Assembly: GCA_023395465.1 (NCBI GenBank) | Contig: JAEWZE010000173.1 | Span: 1-13,959, forward strand | DNA from: Pseudomonadota bacterium | GTDB taxonomy: Bacteria; Pseudomonadota; Gammaproteobacteria; Xanthomonadales; Xanthomonadaceae | Length of the DNA stretch: 13,959 nt | Reading direction: 5' to 3' | Shown: positions 7,377 to 13,941 of the stretch, one piece after another | Position numbering within the stretch: position 1 is the first letter of the stretch | Layout: the number at the start of each line of letters is the position of its first letter | Notes under the pieces: generated by a model | What the model was told of the DNA's origin: nothing | Databases searched by the model: none | The model's input: the letters and a program-made list of their open reading frames with translations, nothing else | Program-made: the position numbers and the translations under genes

Positions 7377-8132
7377 ATGGAGCAGACGTTAGTGAATGCA
7401 CGCCGCGATGCGTTGAACACCCCAGTCCCGGACGAAGCGGAATCGCGTTCGATCACGCGCGCCGACGGGGCCCTGCATCCCCTGACGCCGATCGCGCTGG
7501 AGGAGCGCAAGCTGATCCACCGCAACGATTCCGTCCGCGCCCAGGCCGACGCCTTCCGCGGTTTGCGGACCAAGCTGCTCGCGCTCGGCCGGGAACGCAA
7601 CTTCGTCACCCTGGTGGCGCCGGTGCAGCAGGGATGCGGCGGCAGCTTCGTCGCGCGCAACCTGGCGGCCGCGTTCGCGTTCGACGAAAGCAAGACCGCG
7701 CTGCTGGTCGACTGCGACGCCCTGCATCCCGCGCAACACGCGGCGCTCTCGGTCGACGTCGCCAACGGCGGGGTCATGGACTACCTCGACGGCAGCGTCG
7801 GCGAGCTGTCGGCCATCCAGTACGACACCGGCCTGCCGCGGCTCAAGCTGATCCCCAGCGGCAGCTCGCGAGAGACCACAGGCGAGTACTTCAGCTCGAG
7901 CCGCATGCGCATGATGATCGACTCGCTGCGCGGCACCCAGGCCAACCGCTACGTCATCCTCGACAGCCCGCCGGTGCTCAACTCGCCCGACGCGAGGATC
8001 CTGTCCGACCTGGCCGACCTGATCGTCGTCGTCGCCGGCTACGGCCAGGCCGCGGTCGAGCGCATCGACGAGGCGGCGGCGAGTTTCGACCCGGACAAGC
8101 TCGCCGGCGTCGTGTTCAACAACATCTACTGA
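7377..8132 (+). CDS. BY-kinase-like P-loop ATPase lacking the Walker A lysine
   Basis: A 251-aa cytoplasmic protein of the CpsD/CapB/Wzc-kinase family, in the usual place after the chain-length determinant. Visible are the pre-kinase helix with DAFRGLRTKLLAL (58-70), a Walker A region at 81-91, Walker A' LLVDCDALHP (109-118, D112 and D114) and Walker B VILDSPPV (193-200, D196). The Walker A reads QQGCGGS where family members have a GxGK[S/T] core: the invariant lysine is glycine 89 (GGC, 7641-7643). There is no second lysine of the deviant MinD/ParA type either. The C-terminal tyrosine cluster that BY-kinases autophosphorylate is absent; only one terminal tyrosine (Y251) remains. I infer a catalytically weak or inactive scaffold controlling the chain-length protein, but subfamily-specific ATP binding cannot be excluded. 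No frameshift is seen and the frame is intact. Confidence 0.85.
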   Translation: MEQTLVNARRDALNTPVPDEAESRSITRADGALHPLTPIALEERKLIHRNDSVRAQADAFRGLRTKLLALGRERNFVTLVAPVQQGCGGSFVARNLAAAFAFDESKTALLVDCDALHPAQHAALSVDVANGGVMDYLDGSVGELSAIQYDTGLPRLKLIPSGSSRETTGEYFSSSRMRMMIDSLRGTQANRYVILDSPPVLNSPDARILSDLADLIVVVAGYGQAAVERIDEAAASFDPDKLAGVVFNNIY

Positions 8133-8141
8133 GGCAGCGGC

Positions 8142-9461
8142 ATGAACCGGGGCGCCCCCATGAGAATCCGCAGGAAGTGCCTTCCCGTCGCCTGCGCCGC
8201 CGCGCTCGTGGTGGTCCCGCTGCATGCGCATGCGGTGCGCATCGACTACGTGGCCGACATGGGCATCGAGCGCAACGACAACGTGCTGATGTCGTCGACC
8301 GACCCGGCCAGCTCGAGCGCGCTGCGCGCCGGCTTCGGCGTGGTCGTGTCCGAGGAGACCTCGACCGTGCAGGCCAACTTCGGCGGCCGCTTCGAGTACT
8401 GGAACTACGTCGACGGGCCGCAATCGAACGCGCTCGAAACCAGCCTGGCCGGCAGGCTGAACTGGTTCCTGGTGCCCGAGACGCTGAGCTTCACCGTCGA
8501 GGACAGCCTGGAAATGCGGCCGATCGACCGCTTCGCGCCCGACTCGACCAACAACCGCCAGCGCGTCAACGTGCTGTCGGCGGGCCCCAACCTCCACTTC
8601 AACTGGAACCAGGCCGTGCGCGGCCGCGCCGAACTGCGCTGGATCAACAGCAACGCCGAGGAAGCCGACGAATTCGAGTCCGAACGGATCAGCGCGTCGC
8701 TGCACGCGATCCGCGAACTGGACCCGACCAGCAGCCTGACGCTCAGCGCGCGCGGCCAGGAAGTCGATTTCGACAACGCCGTCGCCGCGCGCGACTACCG
8801 GCGCTACGAGGGCTACCTGCGCTACCAGAAGAACCTCGCCCGCGTCAGCTTCGCGCTGGACGCCGGCTACACCTGGGTGGACTACGCCGACGGCAGTTCG
8901 ACCTCCCATCCGATGGTCCGGGGCGCCGGCGAATGGCGCATCAGCCCGCGCAATGCCGTCTCGCTCGGCGTCGCCCACCAGTTGACGGATTCCTCGGACT
9001 CCGCGCTCCAGGGCATCGGCGTGGCGGTCGAAGTGCCCGACCGGCTGTCGACGGCGTCCTCGGCGGTCAATGCCTCGATCTACGAGGACGACCGGATCGA
9101 CCTCACCTACATGTATCGGCACGAGCGCATCGGGCTCAGCGTGGGGCCCTACTACGAGCGGGTCGACTTCGTCGACACCGGCGCTTTCGACGAGACCCGT
9201 CGCGGCGTGGTCATGCAGCTGTCCTACCAGCTTTCGCCGACCTGGGACCTGCACTCGTTCGCCGACGTGGCGCGTTCGACCTTCACCGACATCGACGTGC
9301 GCACCAAGGACGAACGCGTCGGGTTCGGCGTCAGCAAGACCTGGACGCGCCACTGGAGCAGCCGCCTGGACTACCTGCATTACCGGCGCTCCGACGATGG
9401 CCTGTACGGCGACAGCCGGCAGAACGTCCTGTACCTGACCGTCACCTACCGCAACCGGTAG
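8142..9461 (+). CDS. Outer-membrane beta-barrel protein of the EPS export block
   Basis: A 439-aa secreted protein with an N-terminal signal peptide (basic MRIRRK, hydrophobic stretch, cleavage likely after HAHA at A31). The mature part is made of short alternating polar/hydrophobic stretches rich in Tyr, Trp and Arg with acidic turns, such as GGRFEYWNYV (81-90), YLRYQKNLARVSFALDAGYTW (225-245) and the final NVLYLTVTYRNR, as expected for amphipathic barrel strands. IERNDNVLMSS (42-52) after the signal peptide resembles the plug-proximal 'DN' segment of BBP2-type/exosortase-associated outer-membrane proteins. The start at 8142 has a GAGG Shine-Dalgarno (8131-8134) at 7 bp and overlaps nothing; the ATG at 8160 is less well placed. 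By position it is the likely outer-membrane porin for the polymer carried by the short OPX lipoprotein. The assignment to a precise family is not certain. Confidence 0.8.
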   Translation: MNRGAPMRIRRKCLPVACAAALVVVPLHAHAVRIDYVADMGIERNDNVLMSSTDPASSSALRAGFGVVVSEETSTVQANFGGRFEYWNYVDGPQSNALETSLAGRLNWFLVPETLSFTVEDSLEMRPIDRFAPDSTNNRQRVNVLSAGPNLHFNWNQAVRGRAELRWINSNAEEADEFESERISASLHAIRELDPTSSLTLSARGQEVDFDNAVAARDYRRYEGYLRYQKNLARVSFALDAGYTWVDYADGSSTSHPMVRGAGEWRISPRNAVSLGVAHQLTDSSDSALQGIGVAVEVPDRLSTASSAVNASIYEDDRIDLTYMYRHERIGLSVGPYYERVDFVDTGAFDETRRGVVMQLSYQLSPTWDLHSFADVARSTFTDIDVRTKDERVGFGVSKTWTRHWSSRLDYLHYRRSDDGLYGDSRQNVLYLTVTYRNR

Positions 9462-9479
9462 CAGCGCGACATCGGACCT

Positions 9480-9523
9480 GCGTCACACGCCAGATGTGAC
9501 GCCAGCGGGCACGCCGCGCCCGC
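9480..9523 (+). terminator. Two consecutive hairpins after the beta-barrel gene
   Basis: GCGTCACA (9480-9487) and TGTGACGC (9495-9502) form a perfect 8-bp stem with a 7-nt loop, 18 bp after the stop codon. A second stem GCGGGC/GCCCGC (9505-9510/9518-9523) follows immediately. Neither is followed by a U-tract, so this is not a classical intrinsic terminator; it may be an attenuating or RNA-stabilising structure at the end of the export block. Confidence 0.4.
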
Positions 9524-9546
9524 AGACCGCCATTCCACGCCATCGC

Positions 9547-9605
9547 TTGACGCCAGCCTTCGTTCAGCCTTTATTTTGCTGAACGACGGACCGGGCGCCT
9601 ATGAT
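9547..9605 (+). promoter_or_regulatory. Candidate promoter region ahead of the HzsA-related lipoprotein gene
   Basis: This is the most AT-rich patch of the 315-bp gap. TTGACG (9547-9552) with a 17-bp spacer to TTTATT (9570-9575) is one plausible sigma-70 pair. Further down, TATGAT (9600-9605) is a 5/6 -10 box with TTGCTG (9576-9581) 18 bp upstream. Either would give a leader of about 165-195 nt before the ATG at 9777. Both pairs are touched by the inverted repeat at 9561-9585. Confidence 0.5.
9561..9585. promoter_or_regulatory. Operator-like inverted repeat
   Basis: Perfect 8-bp arms CGTTCAGC (9561-9568) and GCTGAACG (9578-9585) surround a 9-bp AT-rich centre (CTTTATTTT). The repeat encloses the -10 box of the first promoter candidate and overlaps the -35 of the second, which is the geometry of a repressor site. 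A hairpin role is less likely because there is no downstream U-tract. The binding regulator is unknown to me. Confidence 0.5.
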
Positions 9606-9650
9606 CGCTCGTCTTCTCAGGGGGAAGGACGCGCAATCGGAGGCCAGAGG

Positions 9651-9696
9651 GCCACGTCCTGGTGACGTGGGCCAGGCCGGCAGCGCCATGCCGGCC
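9651..9696 (+). other. Two stem-loops in the putative mRNA leader
   Basis: CCACGTC/GACGTGG (9652-9658/9664-9670, 5-nt loop) and GGCCGGCA/TGCCGGCC (9675-9682/9689-9696, 6-nt loop) are perfect stems inside the presumed leader. A GGAGG (9639-9643) lies before them without a start codon at normal distance; a GTG at 9662 would encode only a 17-aa peptide ending at 9715. I could not match the leader to c-di-GMP, cobalamin or TPP riboswitch consensus elements by eye. Confidence 0.35.
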
Positions 9697-9776
9697 GGGT
9701 GCAGGGAAGCCGTGACAGGCCCTTCCGTTCGCGGCGCCCATACCTTTTCCGGTTCCGGCCAGGTGGCACATTCCCC

Positions 9777-12071
9777 ATGAGACTTCTTTTCCGGGCTTCC
9801 GTCCTTCCGGCCCTCGCCGGCCTCGCGCTGGCCTTGGCCGGCTGCTCGCCGGTGCCGCAGCAGGCCATCCAGGCCGGCGACACGCCCCCCCAGGCGGCAG
9901 CGGCGTCCGCGCCGGCGCCGCAGGCGCAGTCCCCGCGCCAGGCCAGCGCAGCGCCCCGCGTCGCCAAGGCCATCTCCAACCCGATCCTGTTCGTCACCCA
10001 GGTGCCCACGGCGGGGGGCGATCCGTTCGCCAGCCGCCTGTCGAGCTTCGCCAACCACATGCCCGGCATGGGTTCGGCGCTGCGCGGCGGCGACCTGATG
10101 ATCCGCTACCCCGACGGCGTGCTGCGCAACCTGACCCGCGAAGCGGGCTTCGGCATGGACGGCCTCCAGGGCGCCAACGCCATCGCGGTGCGCGAACCAA
10201 CCGTGCACTGGAGCGGCGACCGCGCCATCTTCAGCATGGTGGTGGGCGCGCCGACGCAGCGCTACGGAGCGATCAGCGCGAAGTGGCAGCTGTACGAGGT
10301 CACCGGGCTGGCACGCGGCCAGACCGCAAGCATCACCCGGGTCGCCAGCCAGCCGGCCGGCTACAACAACGTCTCGCCGCTCTACACCAGCGACGGCGAC
10401 ATCCTGTTCACCTCCGACAGCCCGCGCCGCGGCGAAGCCCACCTCTATCCGAACCTGGACGAGTACGAGAGCACGCCGACCGTCATCGGCATCTTCAAGC
10501 TGGAGGTCGCGACCGGCCGGGTGTCGCTGCTCAACCACGTGCCCAGCGGCGCCTTCAGCCCGACCATCGACAGCTTCGGCCGGGTCATCTTCACCCGCTG
10601 GGACCACCTGCAGCACGACCAGCAGCAGGACGGCTCGATCTATCTTGGCTATACCTTCGACCCGTTCAACTTCTCGAGCGAAGCGGCCAACGCCACGCGC
10701 ATCGGCCTGGTGCGCGACACCTTCCCCGAGCGCAGGCAGGAGTCCACTTCGCCCTATGGCCGCGTGGGCGGGCATACCTACAACCTCTTCGCGCCCTGGC
10801 AGATGAACCAGGACGGCACCGACGAACTCACCCTCAACCATATCGGCCGCCAGGAACTGGTCGGCGACTATGGCTACCTGCCACGCGCGTTCATGGACGA
10901 CGGCGCGCTGTCGGACAACGTGTCCCTGGCCAACTTCGCCAACCGCAAGCACATCCGGATGGACGGCGGCATCTTCCACATCCGCGAGAGCCGGGTCGAA
11001 CCTGGCATCTACTACGGCATCTATGCGCGGGAGTTCGCTGAAGGCTCCACCAACCAGATCGTGCGCATCGCAGGTGGACCGACCCTCAACGCCGAGCAGA
11101 TGACGATCACCGACGCCAGCCCCGCCACGGGCAGCAACGGCCTGCCGGGCGGCCGGTTCCGCAATCCCCTGCCGCTCGGCTCGGGCGACATGGTGGCCAG
11201 CTACACGCCCGATGCCACGTTCGGCGGCTCCTCCAGGCTGCGCCTGCACCAGCTCAACGCGGATGCGTCGGGCATGTTCGTGGCCGGCACCGCGCTCACC
11301 CCGGGCATCCGCAAGACCGTCTCGTGGTGGACCGACGCCGCCACGCCGCGCGAGTACAGCGGCGAGCTGTGGGAACTGGAAGCCGTGGAAGTGGCGGCGC
11401 GCACGCCGCCGCCGGCGACCGCGCATCCGGCCATTCCCTCGCCCGAGCGTGCCGTGCTCACCGCCGAAGGCATCAACGAAGCGGCGCTGCGCGACTGGCT
11501 GCGCAGCAACGAGCTCGCCCTGATCGTCACCCGCAACCAGACCAGCCGCGACCGCGGCGACACCCAGCAGCCGTTCAACCTGCAGGTGCCCGGCGGGGTG
11601 CGCAAGACCCGCGGCAACGGTCGCGTCTACGACATCGCCCACTACCAGATCGTGCAGGCCAACCTGGTGCGCGGCTACGGCAACAACATCCGCGGGCGCC
11701 GGCCCGTGGCGCAGCCGATGAGCGTCGCGGCCAACCTGCCCAACAGCACCGGCCCGGCCGGCAGCGTCAGGATCGCGGCCGACGGCTCCACCGCCGCGTT
11801 CGTCCCGGCCAATCGCGCCCTGAGCTGGCAGACCGTCGATCCGAACGGCGAACCGGTGGTGCGCGAGCGCGTCTGGGTGACCATGCAGGCCGGCGAGATC
11901 CGCACCTGCGCCGGCTGCCATGGCGAGAACACCCGCAACCAGGCCGGCGAGGCGACCCCGACCAACCAGCCGCAGGCCCTGCGCGAGCTGATGCGCCACT
12001 GGAAGCAGACCTACGCCGGCAACAGCGGCCGTCGCCGCAACGGCGCGGCGCCGCTGGCCCCCGGCGGCTGA
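9777..12071 (+). CDS. Large lipoprotein with beta-propeller-like region and one c-type heme motif (HzsA-related)
   Basis: A 764-aa exported lipoprotein: MRLLFRASVL followed by a hydrophobic stretch and lipobox LAGC (lipidated C23), then a low-complexity Ala/Pro/Gln linker (about 25-62). Blade-like repeats resembling TolB/WD40 propellers are visible: PTVHWSGDRAIFSMV (141-155), SPLYTSDGDILFTSDSP (200-216) and SPTIDSFGRVIFTRWD (261-276). Near the C-terminus VWVTMQAGEIRTCAGCHGEN holds one CxxCH (C711, C714, H715), the covalent heme c site; M703 or a distant His could be the sixth ligand. The overall plan resembles proteins annotated as related to hydrazine synthase alpha subunit, but with a single heme and no HzsB/HzsC neighbours, so hydrazine synthesis is not implied. 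The ATG at 9777 is chosen for the signal peptide; an in-frame GTG at 9699 would put 26 extra basic residues before it. It sits alone between two long gaps inside the EPS cluster. Confidence 0.7.
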   Translation: MRLLFRASVLPALAGLALALAGCSPVPQQAIQAGDTPPQAAAASAPAPQAQSPRQASAAPRVAKAISNPILFVTQVPTAGGDPFASRLSSFANHMPGMGSALRGGDLMIRYPDGVLRNLTREAGFGMDGLQGANAIAVREPTVHWSGDRAIFSMVVGAPTQRYGAISAKWQLYEVTGLARGQTASITRVASQPAGYNNVSPLYTSDGDILFTSDSPRRGEAHLYPNLDEYESTPTVIGIFKLEVATGRVSLLNHVPSGAFSPTIDSFGRVIFTRWDHLQHDQQQDGSIYLGYTFDPFNFSSEAANATRIGLVRDTFPERRQESTSPYGRVGGHTYNLFAPWQMNQDGTDELTLNHIGRQELVGDYGYLPRAFMDDGALSDNVSLANFANRKHIRMDGGIFHIRESRVEPGIYYGIYAREFAEGSTNQIVRIAGGPTLNAEQMTITDASPATGSNGLPGGRFRNPLPLGSGDMVASYTPDATFGGSSRLRLHQLNADASGMFVAGTALTPGIRKTVSWWTDAATPREYSGELWELEAVEVAARTPPPATAHPAIPSPERAVLTAEGINEAALRDWLRSNELALIVTRNQTSRDRGDTQQPFNLQVPGGVRKTRGNGRVYDIAHYQIVQANLVRGYGNNIRGRRPVAQPMSVAANLPNSTGPAGSVRIAADGSTAAFVPANRALSWQTVDPNGEPVVRERVWVTMQAGEIRTCAGCHGENTRNQAGEATPTNQPQALRELMRHWKQTYAGNSGRRRNGAAPLAPGG

Positions 12072-12078
12072 CCGCCCG

Positions 12079-12103
12079 GTCCGCCGGCCGGCTGCCGGCG
12101 GAC
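12079..12103 (+). terminator. Strong GC hairpin after the HzsA-related gene
   Basis: GTCCGCCGGC (12079-12088) and GCCGGCGGAC (12094-12103) form a perfect 10-bp stem with a 5-nt loop, 7 bp after the stop codon. It is followed by AGTTCCC rather than a U-tract. Position and strength favour a transcript-end structure. Confidence 0.55.
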
Positions 12104-12111
12104 AGTTCCCT

Positions 12112-12135
12112 GCGTTCGGGCGTTCGGGCGTTCGG
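12112..12135. repeat. Three tandem copies of an octamer
   Basis: GCGTTCGG is repeated exactly three times head to tail (12112-12119, 12120-12127, 12128-12135), starting 8 bp after the terminator-like hairpin. It may be a slippage-prone microsatellite or a repeated protein-binding site. Confidence 0.8.
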
Positions 12136-12191
12136 CCGCGCCCTTGTCCAAGGCCCGATCGCCCCGCCTGCGACCCGCCGCGACCACGGCC

Positions 12192-12213
12192 GCACGCGGC
12201 GCACGCGGCGCAC
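12192..12213. repeat. Tandem nonamer, about 2.4 copies
   Basis: GCACGCGGC occurs at 12192-12200 and 12201-12209, followed by a partial GCAC (12210-12213). It is short and in GC-rich sequence, so it may be simple slippage. Confidence 0.6.
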
Positions 12214-12349
12214 CCTCCGCATGCCGCAAGGCCACTCGTCCCCGGCATCCCGCGACGGCGCACCCGCGCGGTCGATCCCACCGGCGCGTGTCCCCTCCCC
12301 GCCAGTCCTTGCGTCTGTTTAGGTCAGGACAACGCCGGCAGGACCGGGC

Positions 12350-12367
12350 GGCCGCCAAGCGGCGGCC
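12350..12367 (+). other. Hairpin in the gap before the sugar transferase gene
   Basis: GGCCGCC (12350-12356) and GGCGGCC (12361-12367) form a perfect 7-bp stem with an AAGC tetraloop, about 107 bp before the ATG at 12475. No U-tract follows. It could be part of an mRNA leader. Confidence 0.35.
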
Positions 12368-12474
12368 CCGGGTCGATCCCCCGGCACCGTAGACGGACAG
12401 GCAGATCGCCGGCCGGCACGCGCACCGGATGCGGCCCATGGCCATGCGGGCGCCGCCAGGGGAACCAGAAGCAT

Positions 12475-13941
12475 ATGAGCAAGGCCGAATTCAACGACAT
12501 CGTGCAGGCGCCCGCCGCGCGCCGGGCCGCCAGCCTGATGCCGCGCTTCATGCGCCGCACCGCATCGCGCTGGCTGGCGCTGATCATCGCGCTGGAGATC
12601 CTGTTGCTGGTGGGCGCCGTGTTCCTGGCGATCTACGTGCGCTTCATCAGCGATCCCGAACCCCTGGGGTCTGCCTCGCTGTGGCTGCAGGGCCTGCGCG
12701 CGCTGCTGTTCGCGGTGCTGGTCGTGCTGGGCATGACCACCATGGGCCTGTACCAGCCGCACCTGCGCGAGAGCTGGACCGGTTCGCTGGTCCGCCAGGC
12801 GGTCGGCTTCATGTTCGGCACCTTCGCCCTGCTCGTGCTGTTCTATGCCTTTCCGCCGCTGGAACTGGGCCGCGGCATCCTCAGCCTGGCGCTGGTGTTC
12901 GGCTTCCTGCTGGTCACCGGCCTGCGCGCGGCGTCAGATCGCCTGGTCGACATGGAGGCGCTGAAGCAACGGGTCCTGGTCCTGGGTTCGGGCGACCGGG
13001 CGGCACTGATCGAACAGCGCCTGCGCCGCCAGGCCGATCGCCGCCGCTTCCGCGTGGTCGGCTACGTGCGCTGCGGCAACGAGGCCAGCGCCGTCGGCCC
13101 CGACAAGCTGGTGGCCATCGACACGCCTCTGGCCGAATGGGCCCTGCTCCACCGCATCGACGAGATCGTGTTCGGGCCCGACGACCGCCGCGGCGGCCTG
13201 CCGATGCAGGACCTGCTGCAGTGCAAGCAGATCGGCGTGCAGGTGACCGACCTGGCCTCCTTCTTCGAGCGCGAGGCCGGCAAGATCAAGCTCAGCCTCA
13301 CCGACCCGTCCTGGCTGGTGTTTTCCGGCGGCTTCGACAGTTCGCTGGGCCGCCAGGTCAGCAAGCGCGCGATGGACGTGATCGCCTCGCTGGTCGTCCT
13401 CGCATTCACCTGGCCGCTGCTGCTGCTGGTGGCGCTGGCGATCCGGATCGAATCCGGTGCAGGGCAGCCGATCCTCTACCGGCAGGACCGCGTGGGCCTG
13501 CTCGGCTCGGTGTTCCCCCTGGTGAAGTTCCGCAGCATGCGCACCGACGCCGAACGCGACGGCGTGGCCCGCTGGGCCGGCAAGAACGACGACCGCATCA
13601 CCCGGGTCGGCCGGATCATCCGCCGCACCCGCCTGGACGAGCTGCCGCAGCTGTGGAACATCCTGCGCGGCGACATGAGCATCGTCGGGCCGCGCCCGGA
13701 GCGGCCCGAGTTCGTCTCCGAACTGGACGCGGACCTGCGCTACTACAGCCTGCGCCACTGCGTGCGCCCCGGCCTGGCCGGCTGGGCGCAGCTGCGCTAC
13801 GCCTACGGCGCCTCCAAGCAGGACGCCGAGGAGAAGCTCAAGTACGACCTGTTCTACGTGAAGAACCACAACCTGCTGTTCGACGTGCTGATCCTGATCC
13901 AGACCTTCGAGGTCGTGGTGTTCGGACGCGGGGTCCGCTGA
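12475..13941 (+). CDS. Initiating sugar transferase (undecaprenyl-phosphate sugar-1-phosphate transferase), exosortase-EPS type
   Basis: A 488-aa polyprenyl-phosphate hexose-1-phosphate transferase that begins the lipid-linked repeat unit. It has four N-terminal membrane segments (about 33-56, 69-89, 108-126, 134-152), a cytosolic Rossmann-like middle domain starting at RVLVLGSGDRAALIEQRL (166-183), a hydrophobic re-entrant/TM segment (about 301-323) and the C-terminal catalytic domain of the bacterial sugar transferase family. Catalytic landmarks are KFRSM (351-355), RRTRLDELPQLWNILRGDMS (383-402) and IVGPRPERPEF (403-413), with RPGLAGWAQLRYAYG (431-445). The architecture and length match WbaP/ExoY-like enzymes of exosortase-associated EPS loci. 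The transferred sugar (glucose or galactose phosphate most often) cannot be read from sequence. It follows a 403-bp gap and so may have its own promoter; the sequence after its stop ends with the window. Confidence 0.93.
   Translation: MSKAEFNDIVQAPAARRAASLMPRFMRRTASRWLALIIALEILLLVGAVFLAIYVRFISDPEPLGSASLWLQGLRALLFAVLVVLGMTTMGLYQPHLRESWTGSLVRQAVGFMFGTFALLVLFYAFPPLELGRGILSLALVFGFLLVTGLRAASDRLVDMEALKQRVLVLGSGDRAALIEQRLRRQADRRRFRVVGYVRCGNEASAVGPDKLVAIDTPLAEWALLHRIDEIVFGPDDRRGGLPMQDLLQCKQIGVQVTDLASFFEREAGKIKLSLTDPSWLVFSGGFDSSLGRQVSKRAMDVIASLVVLAFTWPLLLLVALAIRIESGAGQPILYRQDRVGLLGSVFPLVKFRSMRTDAERDGVARWAGKNDDRITRVGRIIRRTRLDELPQLWNILRGDMSIVGPRPERPEFVSELDADLRYYSLRHCVRPGLAGWAQLRYAYGASKQDAEEKLKYDLFYVKNHNLLFDVLILIQTFEVVVFGRGVR

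Larger units (their letters stand above)
12104..12474. other. Long non-coding gap before the sugar transferase gene
   Basis: I see no credible gene here; the open frames that cross it encode Arg/Pro/Ala-rich shadows on both strands. It contains the two short tandem repeats and the hairpin listed separately. No convincing -35/-10 pair was found for the sugar transferase gene; TTGCGT at 12309-12314 has no partner at normal spacing. AGGGGA (12458-12463) is a Shine-Dalgarno candidate, 11 bp before the ATG at 12475. Confidence 0.5.

Noticed and set aside
7389..9380. Minus-strand open frame of 663 codons opposite the kinase-like and beta-barrel genes
   Set aside because: It spans two real genes and their junction on the other strand, has shadow-type composition (Ala, Val, Gly, His, Asp) and shows no motif.
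9483..9499. CRP/Clp-like half-sites TCACA and TGTGA
   Set aside because: The half-sites are in the reversed order (TCACA-N7-TGTGA) compared with the TGTGA-N6-TCACA operator, so a hairpin explains them better.
9606..9776. Possible known riboswitch (c-di-GMP, cobalamin or TPP) in the leader
   Set aside because: The stems are present but the conserved nucleotide blocks of these classes could not be found by eye.
9777..12071. Functional hydrazine synthase
   Set aside because: Only one CxxCH is present, there are no HzsB/HzsC or other anammox genes nearby, and the context is exopolysaccharide assembly.
9564..12281. Very long minus-strand open frame (905 codons) opposite the cytochrome-like lipoprotein gene
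   Set aside because: It is a shadow produced by strong GC bias at third codon positions; its product is Arg/Ala/Gly/His-rich without recognisable domains, whereas the plus-strand frame has a lipobox, CxxCH and propeller-like repeats.
12144..12392. Small plus-strand open frame of 82 codons in the gap before the sugar transferase gene
   Set aside because: It is Arg/Pro/Ala-rich with no motif or ribosome-binding site, typical of chance open frames in GC-rich non-coding DNA.
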